Assembly: GCA_050952845.1 (NCBI GenBank)
Contig: JBMNLP010000001.1
Location: forward strand, 1,116,001-1,180,000
Direction: 5' to 3'
DNA: 64,000 nt
From: JAGVSV01 sp050952845
GTDB lineage: Bacteria; Bacillota; Clostridia; Christensenellales; Aristaeellaceae
Position 1 is the first letter of the stretch, and every line of letters starts with the position of its first letter. This document shows positions 24,471 to 31,592 of this stretch, in pieces. A program made the translations under genes and the position numbers. The notes under the pieces were generated by a model. It saw only the letters and a list, made by a program, of their open reading frames with translations. It ran no database searches and had not been told where the DNA came from.

Positions 24471-25751
24471 TCATATCACCTCCTTGAAGATGATGGCAGC
24501 CTTGTTAGCAAACAGTGTACTTCCTTTGCGGGAGTATCCGTGCACGGTGCAGGTTTCCTCTGAAAGCAGCATCCAGCCTTCCTCCGGCCGCCAGTAGAAG
24601 GCCAGGAAAAGGCCTGCCAGCATCAGCACGCCGCCTGAGGCGACCAGCGGCAGGGTGGGGTCTGCCACTATCTGCAAAAGGGTATAGGGCTGAGGGGCGG
24701 ACAGCACAAAGCAGGTATCTGCGGCTTTGATGTCATAGCCCATGCCCGCCACGTTCATATCCACCAATTTGCCTTGATAATACAGGGAGAACAAGGCGGC
24801 GGGGTTGTTCAGGTAAGGCGAGCGGGTGGCAGGGCCTTTAGCGCCTCGAATATAATCCGGATACAGGGCATGGAACACCAGGACTAAATCCCGGGCATCC
24901 GGGTTCAATTCTTTAAGCTCCAGGCTTTCGCCGGCAAAGAGAATGCGCTCATCCAGCAGTTCTTCTCCCTGCCAGGTGGTTAGGGTACATGTCCATCCCG
25001 TGGCGTTTTGCAGGAAGCTTTTGCCAAAGGCATGCAACGGTGCATTAACCCGGGAGACACCTGAAACTTGCCTGCCATCCTGATTGTAAACGGTGAGACT
25101 GGTTTCATACTGCTCCACCGTATGGTCCTCCCGCAGGTGGATATCAAAGGCGTCAATGCGGACGTCCAGGTCTGTTCCCGGAACGGATAACCTTTGGCCG
25201 GGGACACCGTATACGCTGGTTTCAAAGTGAAGCATCTGCCCCAGGGCAAAGCCTATCACAACCACCAGCATGCCTAAATGGCTAAGCCATGAGCCCCATA
25301 CCCCAAATCGGCGCCGGACGCCATAAAGATATTGTTGTCCTTCTATGTCCTGAACAGCTTTGAGCTTCCCAAATCCCATTTTCTTCAGGAATTGCTGGCC
25401 GATTTCGTGGGTGCAGGGATAGGAAAATGATAATTGCTTTGCTGACAAACGCCGCTGCAGGCAATATCCCTCCTGGTATTGCCGATACACCTGAGGAAAC
25501 CGCAGAATGCTGCATAGCAACAGGTTCACCAGCAGCAAGCCCATCAGGGCCACAAACCACCAGGCGGTGAATACCTTGTGCAGATGCAGAAATTGTATTG
25601 CCTGGGCTAAACCTTCACCATAGAGCTCGGCATATTGCACTGATTGGGCGTTTTGCGGAACAATGCCGCCAATCACGCAGGCCAGCAGAATGATGCCCAT
25701 CAGCGCCAGGGCCAGGCGCATGGACGCTAACCAGGACAGCAACTTCTTCAA
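24471..25751 (-). CDS. resB: Cytochrome c biogenesis protein ResB
   Basis: ResB/Ccs1 component of System II cytochrome c maturation, partner of ResC. It has helices near residues 12-28 (LALALMGIILLACVIGG), 65-85 and 150-175 (GSWLSHLGMLVVVIGFALG), a large extracytoplasmic domain, and a final helix near 380. The chosen start is the TTG at 25751, which has AAGGAG six bases upstream and gives the typical N-terminus (KKLLSWLASMRLALAL). An ATG at 25781 is possible but has no ribosome site. The even longer frame from 25844 would cross the terminator hairpin at 25804-25837. 426 residues. Confidence 0.9.
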   Translation of the reverse strand: MKKLLSWLASMRLALALMGIILLACVIGGIVPQNAQSVQYAELYGEGLAQAIQFLHLHKVFTAWWFVALMGLLLVNLLLCSILRFPQVYRQYQEGYCLQRRLSAKQLSFSYPCTHEIGQQFLKKMGFGKLKAVQDIEGQQYLYGVRRRFGVWGSWLSHLGMLVVVIGFALGQMLHFETSVYGVPGQRLSVPGTDLDVRIDAFDIHLREDHTVEQYETSLTVYNQDGRQVSGVSRVNAPLHAFGKSFLQNATGWTCTLTTWQGEELLDERILFAGESLELKELNPDARDLVLVFHALYPDYIRGAKGPATRSPYLNNPAALFSLYYQGKLVDMNVAGMGYDIKAADTCFVLSAPQPYTLLQIVADPTLPLVASGGVLMLAGLFLAFYWRPEEGWMLLSEETCTVHGYSRKGSTLFANKAAIIFKEVI

Positions 25752-25803
25752 GCGTTTCTCCTTACGATTTTTATGCGCCATACTTGAAGCGGAATGTTCC
25801 GAT

Positions 25804-25837
25804 GAAAAAGGCCTGCCGGGCAGTGATGTCGGCAGGC
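25804..25837 (-). terminator. Terminator/attenuator between nrfA and resB
   Basis: On the minus strand, stem GCCTGCCG/CGGCAGGC with an 11-base loop is followed by a T-run (A-run 25804-25810 on the plus strand). It would end most nrfA transcripts and let some read into resB-resC. Confidence 0.8.
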
Positions 25838-25852
25838 CGGGCAATATCCGTG

Positions 25853-26998
25853 TCAGATGCCTATCATGGCCAGCGCCTGGTCGGTCAGCTCCTCTGCTTT
25901 ATCCAGGCATTCCCGGGACAGCTTGGAGTTATGGGCGCCTTCACTGTTTTCGACAAACACAAAGTCCCAATAGAACTGGGCTTCCCGGTTCAGGGCGCGG
26001 ATGGGGTCCAACTCCTCATCTCCGGCGCCGGCGGCAACCTTGTCTGCCAGGGCGTTGGTGAGCGCCACCAATTTATCGGCGATCTGGTAGGTGCGTTCTT
26101 CAACTTCATCCTGAATGCCTTTGACCATATCGCTCAAGTCCGCGTGGCAGCCGGCGCAGCTTTCAATAATTTCCGGGCTGTTCAAAGGGCTCTTCAGGGT
26201 ATGGGAGCTGTAAGTATCTCCGGCTTCGTTTTTAACTTTGCCCATGTGGCAGTCGGCGCAGCTGTACATGCCGGCGTGGACGCTGCCGGGGCCGGTGTAG
26301 GTTTCAAACTCCGGATGCTGCACCTTAATTATCCGGGTACCGGTGCGGGGGTTGACAAAATCCGCGAAGTCCAGTTGCTGAAAATAGGCGTAGATGGCTT
26401 CCGGCGTGGTGTTTTCATGGCCGGTATAGGGCAGCACGGTGGCCTTGCTGTCCTCAGGGAAATAGTATTCCACATGGCATTGGGCACAGGCGAGGATATC
26501 GGGCACAATACTGTCTTCTGCTGTGATGGCATCGGTTAGGTAGCCATGGGTTACTTGCAGGGTGGGTGGCTCGTTGCCATGGCAGTTATAGCAGCTGATG
26601 CCGCCTGCTAACTGATTAAAAGCCTCATCAAAGGGCACCTTGTAGGCGGCGTCGCCCATCTTGTTGACCATGGCGGTATAATCTCCGGATTTACAGGTTA
26701 AGCAGTTGGCAAGGGGATGCGGCCGGCCGATGTTCTTCACATCTTCCAGGGTATACTCGTGCCCCCGGGCGGCAAAATAGGAGTGAGCAAAACCGAACCC
26801 CTCATATAGCACGGCAATTTGAGGATGGGCTTCTACATAGCTATAGGTTTCTTTGTTGTCGGCGTTTTTCAAATAGCTGCTGTATTGGTCGGGAAAGGTA
26901 TCTTTCCAGTTTTCAGCCGGCAGCGCCTCGGATGCGGCCAGGGCTGCGCCTGTCAGGGCCAGGCACATCAGCAGGATGATCATGTTTTGTTTCTTCAT
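25853..26998 (-). CDS. nrfA: Pentahaem cytochrome c nitrite reductase NrfA
   Basis: Periplasmic enzyme that reduces nitrite to ammonium with six electrons. Five haem sites are visible: the catalytic CLTCK (99-103, Lys-ligated haem) and four CxxCH sites at 136, 171, 247 and 281. The family active-site segments CHVEYYF (175-180) and QHPEFE (227-232) are present. Residues 1-22 form a signal peptide. At 381 residues it is shorter than enteric NrfA (about 450), and no NrfH quinol dehydrogenase gene is adjacent, so the electron donor is unknown. The ATG at 26998 has AAGGAGG nine bases upstream. Its own promoter is at 27032-27060. Confidence 0.95.
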   Translation of the reverse strand: MKKQNMIILLMCLALTGAALAASEALPAENWKDTFPDQYSSYLKNADNKETYSYVEAHPQIAVLYEGFGFAHSYFAARGHEYTLEDVKNIGRPHPLANCLTCKSGDYTAMVNKMGDAAYKVPFDEAFNQLAGGISCYNCHGNEPPTLQVTHGYLTDAITAEDSIVPDILACAQCHVEYYFPEDSKATVLPYTGHENTTPEAIYAYFQQLDFADFVNPRTGTRIIKVQHPEFETYTGPGSVHAGMYSCADCHMGKVKNEAGDTYSSHTLKSPLNSPEIIESCAGCHADLSDMVKGIQDEVEERTYQIADKLVALTNALADKVAAGAGDEELDPIRALNREAQFYWDFVFVENSEGAHNSKLSRECLDKAEELTDQALAMIGI

Positions 26999-27031
26999 GT
27001 GGAGCAACCTCCTTGCGTTGATGATACGAAT

Positions 27032-27060
27032 ATAATAAAGGCAGGGCAGGAGAGCGTCAA
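27032..27060 (-). promoter_or_regulatory. nrfA promoter
   Basis: On the minus strand, TTGACG (27055-27060) and TATTAT (27032-27037) are separated by 17 bases, within the 75-bp gap after ftsH. Confidence 0.75.
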
Positions 27061-27073
27061 GCCTGTGAACTCT

Positions 27074-28903
27074 TTATGCCTGCTTTCCCAGGATATCCAT
27101 AAACTCTTCGCCCGTGATGGTCTCCTTGTCCTTCAGGTGGGTGGCCAGGCGGTGCAGGGCGTCCTCGTTTTCCTTCAGGATGCTGCGCGCCTTATTCTGA
27201 GCCTTATGGATGATGGTCTGCACTTCCTGGTCCACCCGCTGCGCCGTGGCGGAGGAACAGTCCAGCGTTTCGCCGCCGCCTAAATATCTGTTACCGCCGG
27301 AAGCCATGCCCATCATGCCGAACTCATCGCTCATACCGTATTTGGTTACCATGTTGCGGGCTAACTGCGTCATCTTTTCAATATCATTGGCAGCGCCGGT
27401 GGTGATGTCGTTGAATACAATTTCTTCTGCAGCGCGGCCGCCGGCGATGGTAGCCAGGGTGTTTTCAGCTTCCGTACGGGAAATGAGGTATTTATCCTGC
27501 TCTTCCACCTGCATGGTGTAGCCCAGGGCGCCGGAAGTGCGGGGGATGATGGTGATTTTTTGCACTGGTGCTGTATGGGTTTGCATAGCGGCTACCAGGG
27601 CATGTCCGATTTCATGGTATGCGACGATGTTTTTCTCCTCATCGCTCATGATGGCATTTTTCTTCTGCTGCCCGGCGATGACGGTTTCAATGGATTCTTC
27701 CAAATCCTCCTGGGTGACGCTTTTGCGCCCCATGCGCACGGCGCGCAGTGCCCCTTCGTTGATGATGTTGGCTAACTGCGCCCCGGACGCACCGGAGGTA
27801 GAGCGAGCCAACAGGCGGAAATCAATCTCTCCGTCTAGCTTGATTTTTTTGGCATGTACTTTCAGGATGTCGATGCGCCCCTGCAGGTCGGGCAACTCCA
27901 TCGGCACCTGGCGGTCAAAACGGCCGGGCCGCAGCAGCGCCGGGTCCAGCACTTCAGGGCGGTTGGTGGCGGCCAGGATGATGACGCCCTTGTTGGCGTC
28001 GAAGCCATCCATTTCTGTCAATAGCTGGTTGAGCGTCTGTTCCCGCTCGTCGTTGGTGCTCAGGCCCGTGTCGCGCCGTTTGCCGATGGTGTCAATTTCG
28101 TCGATAAACACGATGCATGGCGCATTCTTGCCGGCTTGCTCGAACAGATCGCGTACCTTGGCAGCGCCCCGGCCGACAAACATCTCCACAAACTCGGAGC
28201 CGGAAATAGAGAAGAATGGCACGTCGGCTTCGCCCGCCACAGCCCTGGCGATCAGCGTTTTACCGGTGCCGGGAGGGCCTACCAGCAACACGCCCTTGGG
28301 GCATTCGGCGCCGATCTCCTGGTATTTGGCGGGGTTTGCCAGGTAGTCGATGATTTCCAGCAGCGATTCCTTGGCTTCCTCTTGCCCGGCAACGTCGCTG
28401 AACTTCACGCTGTTTTCATCAGCTACGTATACCCTGGCAGTTTTTTTGTTTCCTCCCAGGGTCAATCCGGGGATGTTGTCCATCTGCCTCATCATGTTGC
28501 GCCGCAGGAAATAACCGATCAGTGCAAACATCCCGATGGGCAGCAGCCAGGACAGCAGAAACGACAGGAGGGGATTGGGCTGCTCTGGAATAACAGCGCC
28601 AAACTGCACGCCTTTCTCCCGCAGGGCGGGCACGAGGGTAGGGTCGTCGATAACGCCTGTTCGATAGATTTGTTGGTACTCGTTTTCCTCTGTAATGTAG
28701 TTGATTTCAGAAGGCTGCAGCTGTACCAGCTTTACAATGCCTTTGTCCAGCGAGTCCAGGAAATGGGAATAACTGGTTTCCCGCACCTGCCTCTTCATAA
28801 TCATGGGCATCAGGATGGTGTTGAATACCAACATGATAATCAACACCACGCCAAAATACTTGGCTAACGTTACATTTGGCCGTTTGGGTGTTTGCTCTTT
28901 CAT
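27074..28903 (-). CDS. ftsH: ATP-dependent zinc metalloprotease FtsH
   Basis: Membrane-anchored AAA+ protease that extracts and degrades membrane and regulatory proteins. There are two N-terminal helices (about residues 15-37 and 115-135) with an external loop between. The Walker A motif GPPGTGKT is near residue 208, Walker B FIDEID follows, and the zinc site HEIGH is near residue 429. 609 residues, normal length. The ATG at 28903 has AAGGAG six bases upstream; the longer frame lacks a ribosome site. A strong promoter is at 28963-28991. Confidence 0.97.
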   Translation of the reverse strand: MKEQTPKRPNVTLAKYFGVVLIIMLVFNTILMPMIMKRQVRETSYSHFLDSLDKGIVKLVQLQPSEINYITEENEYQQIYRTGVIDDPTLVPALREKGVQFGAVIPEQPNPLLSFLLSWLLPIGMFALIGYFLRRNMMRQMDNIPGLTLGGNKKTARVYVADENSVKFSDVAGQEEAKESLLEIIDYLANPAKYQEIGAECPKGVLLVGPPGTGKTLIARAVAGEADVPFFSISGSEFVEMFVGRGAAKVRDLFEQAGKNAPCIVFIDEIDTIGKRRDTGLSTNDEREQTLNQLLTEMDGFDANKGVIILAATNRPEVLDPALLRPGRFDRQVPMELPDLQGRIDILKVHAKKIKLDGEIDFRLLARSTSGASGAQLANIINEGALRAVRMGRKSVTQEDLEESIETVIAGQQKKNAIMSDEEKNIVAYHEIGHALVAAMQTHTAPVQKITIIPRTSGALGYTMQVEEQDKYLISRTEAENTLATIAGGRAAEEIVFNDITTGAANDIEKMTQLARNMVTKYGMSDEFGMMGMASGGNRYLGGGETLDCSSATAQRVDQEVQTIIHKAQNKARSILKENEDALHRLATHLKDKETITGEEFMDILGKQA

Positions 28904-28962
28904 TTTAAACTCCTTGCACATCTGTCTTTTCTATGACTACCATAACATGAATGGTATATCAT

Positions 28963-28991
28963 ATTATATGACTTGGCGGTGGGGTTTGCAA
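28963..28991 (-). promoter_or_regulatory. ftsH promoter
   Basis: On the minus strand, TTGCAA (28986-28991), 17-base spacer, TATAAT (28963-28968). Confidence 0.75.
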
Positions 28992-29400
28992 GGCTTTTCT
29001 CTGCTTCATAGCGCATACAGATGATGAACTTTTTGAAAACAGATGGATTTCCTGCATAGAAAGTATGATATTGGATTGCCTGCTATACATACTTTGGTCT
29101 GCATAGCAGGCTCGGGGTTGGCGAAGAACGATCGTATCCTGATCGAAACAATTGCAAATGGCTTCGTTCCGGCTATCAAATTAATCACAGAAGGGCTCCA
29201 GTGCGGAATGAAAGAAACATACCAAAGTACAGATGCATCGGCGAACAAATGCCGTATCATCAAAACGCTTGATGCATGATACATAGTTAAATACAGTATC
29301 ATCCAGCGGCCGATGCAGGCTTCTGTCGTATTTCTTGTGAATGTAAATGCCTGAACGAATTATTAGTATTGTATAAACAAAAACATATTCTGAAAAATTA
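28992..29400. other. Intergenic stretch without a recognisable gene
   Basis: About 410 bp between the ftsH promoter and the two-component system. Open frames here (up to 98 codons) lack ribosome sites and family resemblance. A 9-bp inverted repeat, GCCTGCTAT ... ATAGCAGGC (29078-29111, 16-base loop), is the only structure noticed. Confidence 0.4.
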
Positions 29401-29406
29401 AGTGAA

Positions 29407-29440
29407 TTTTCAGTTTCATTTAAGCTTCAGTTGGTATGAT
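29407..29440 (+). promoter_or_regulatory. Response-regulator promoter with TTTCA direct repeats
   Basis: A TATGAT -10 box (29435-29440) has no good -35. In its place are TTTCA-like repeats at 29408, 29414 and 29425, the last two 11 bp apart. This resembles a direct-repeat binding site for an OmpR-type regulator and suggests autoregulation. Confidence 0.5.
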
Positions 29441-29466
29441 ATATATGAAGAAGGGAGGAAACCAAC

Positions 29467-30147
29467 TTGCGCATTTTGGTTATCGAAGATGAGAAGAACC
29501 TGGCAACGTCGCTGGTCAGGCTGCTGGAAGGGGAAAAGTATGCCGCTGAAGCAGTTTATGATGGAAGTACCGGCCTGGACTATGCCCGTACCGGGCAGTA
29601 TGATGCGCTGATTTTGGATGTGATGATCCCGAGCTTTGACGGGTTTCAGGTTGTTTCAATCCTGCGGCAGGAGGGATACGACGTGCCCATTCTCATGCTG
29701 ACAGCCCAGGACGAGGTCAGCGCAAAAGTGCGCGGGCTGGACAGCGGCGCCGATGATTATCTCACCAAGCCCTTTACAACCGAGGAGCTGCTGGCGCGGG
29801 TGCGTGCTCTGCTGCGTCGCCAGGGATCTGTGCAGACGAACGAAGTTACCTATGGCGATGTGACGCTGTCCTTGAGCAACAGCGTCCTGACCAGGGAGAA
29901 TAAGCAGGTGCGGCTCAGCCGGAAGGAACAGGAAGTGCTACGTATCATGATGGCTTTGCCTCCCGGACACATCATCAGAAAGGATGACCTCATCGTCAAA
30001 GTATGGGGCGCCGATAGCGACGCGCAAGATAACAACGTGGAAGCCTACATTTCCTTCCTGCGAAAAAAATTGATCTATCTGGGCAGCGACGTGCAGATTA
30101 TTAATCGGAGAAGTTTGGGGTATTTATTGGAGTATCAGGCATGCTAA
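29467..30147 (+). CDS. OmpR-family response regulator
   Basis: DNA-binding response regulator (226 residues). The receiver domain spans 1-115 with acidic pocket ED (7-8), phospho-acceptor D51 (LILDVMIP) and Lys in LTKPF near residue 102. The winged-helix domain is at 130-222. The start is a TTG with AAGGGAGG eight bases upstream; no ATG fits the family N-terminus. It overlaps the histidine kinase gene by seven bases. Signal and regulon are unknown; the next gene downstream encodes a surface repeat protein that could be a target. Confidence 0.95.
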   Translation: MRILVIEDEKNLATSLVRLLEGEKYAAEAVYDGSTGLDYARTGQYDALILDVMIPSFDGFQVVSILRQEGYDVPILMLTAQDEVSAKVRGLDSGADDYLTKPFTTEELLARVRALLRRQGSVQTNEVTYGDVTLSLSNSVLTRENKQVRLSRKEQEVLRIMMALPPGHIIRKDDLIVKVWGADSDAQDNNVEAYISFLRKKLIYLGSDVQIINRRSLGYLLEYQAC

Positions 30148-31382
30148 AAACTTTGCGCCGTAAGTTGGTGTTCATCAGCATGTTTTATATTTTGCTGATC
30201 ATGACTGCTTTAATGTTGGCAGGCCTTGCTTGTGTACACGTACACTTTGTTCAGGGCTATCGAGAAATCCTTCAGCGGGAGCTGATGATGGAGAGGGGCA
30301 GGCATCACCAGAGCACTTTTCCGCCACCATATCCGGTTCCCGGTCATCTGCCGTCGCGCTCATCATATTCTTCCTTTATGACTGAAAAAACTGAAAGTGG
30401 AAATTGGAAGTTGGTGACACCCTGGATGCACATGGAAGAGGATACGTTGTTGATGCTGTGTCAGCGAGCACAGGAAGCGACCTCGCCCACCGGATTTTGG
30501 AGAGATCAGGGCATCGCTTATAGCCGGCAGAATGGGCGAATTGTCTTTGTTAACCTGCAAAAAGAATATGCTCGGATGAAGAACACCTTGCAGAGCTGGT
30601 TGCTGATATATGTAGGCGCGATCGGCATGTTTTTTCTGATGTCATACCTGCTGGCCAGACGCGCGCTTAAACCGGTGGAAGCTGCATGGGCGCAGCAGCA
30701 GCGCTTTGTCTCTGATGCATCTCACGAATTGAAAACGCCTCTAACGGTGATCTTAGCCAACCTCGATATTCTGGAGGATGAGCAGGGGACCAATCGGTGG
30801 CTGTCGGCAGCGCGGGCAGAGGGTTTGACGATGAAAAAACTCCTTGAAGATTTGCTGTTTCTGGCTCGCTCGGATGAGGTGCGGAACATCTCGGTTTCTG
30901 ATGAGGCAGTCAACCTGTCGAACCTGATCAGCGAAACAGCGCTGGCTTTTGAAGCGCCGGCTTATGAGAGGCATCTGACACTCAGCGTGGACATACTGCC
31001 CAACCAGACCATGATGGGCAACGCAGATTTGCTGCGCCATCTGCTGTTCATCCTGCTGGACAACGCCGTGAAATATACACCCGAGGGCGGCGGCATTCAG
31101 GTGTCGCTGAAGAAGAACAGGGACAAGCTGCAGCTGAAGGTGCACAATAGCCAGGCTTATATCCCCCAGGAAGATCAGGAGCGCTTATTCGACCGTTTCT
31201 ATCGCCTGGACTATGCACGCAACAACGAGCAAGGTGGTCATGGCCTGGGCTTGTCCATTGCGGCGGAGATTGCGCGGCAGCATGGCGCAACGCTGAAAGT
31301 ATCCAGCCAGCAGGAAAAAGGCACCAGCTTCACCTTCACCGTATCGGATGAGAATAACGTCAAGAAAAAGAAGGATAAATAA
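30141..31382 (+). CDS. Sensor histidine kinase
   Basis: Membrane sensor kinase (413 residues) paired with the upstream response regulator. Helix 1 is about residues 12-36 and helix 2 about 152-174, enclosing an extracytoplasmic sensor region of about 115 residues with a His-rich and Pro-rich start (GRHHQSTFPPPYPVPGH). The HisKA domain carries H195 in SDASHELKTPL. The ATPase domain shows N (LLDNAVKYTPEG), and G boxes (GGHGLGLSI). The C-terminal tail is lysine-rich. The pair resembles the CssRS/PhoPR type. The input signal is unknown. Confidence 0.95.
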   Translation: MLKTLRRKLVFISMFYILLIMTALMLAGLACVHVHFVQGYREILQRELMMERGRHHQSTFPPPYPVPGHLPSRSSYSSFMTEKTESGNWKLVTPWMHMEEDTLLMLCQRAQEATSPTGFWRDQGIAYSRQNGRIVFVNLQKEYARMKNTLQSWLLIYVGAIGMFFLMSYLLARRALKPVEAAWAQQQRFVSDASHELKTPLTVILANLDILEDEQGTNRWLSAARAEGLTMKKLLEDLLFLARSDEVRNISVSDEAVNLSNLISETALAFEAPAYERHLTLSVDILPNQTMMGNADLLRHLLFILLDNAVKYTPEGGGIQVSLKKNRDKLQLKVHNSQAYIPQEDQERLFDRFYRLDYARNNEQGGHGLGLSIAAEIARQHGATLKVSSQQEKGTSFTFTVSDENNVKKKKDK

Positions 31383-31592
31383 TCAAGACGATTTTTTGGG
31401 ATCAAGAGAAAGGGTTGAAGATATGATTTGGGTGATGCAAAACCGTCAGCGTCAGTGGCTGGTTCCAGGAAGAGGCGCGCAGATAGATATATTCTGTATT
31501 TGTTTGGAAACATATATTGCTTCTTGCTCAAGAAACGCCTGTGTGCTTTGTAGGCAAATAATTCTTTGCATTCAATGGATCGGAGGTTATCT

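Noticed and set aside
29043..29279. 78-codon ORF upstream of the response regulator
   Set aside because: No ribosome site, no recognisable family, and it spans an inverted repeat; treated as non-coding.
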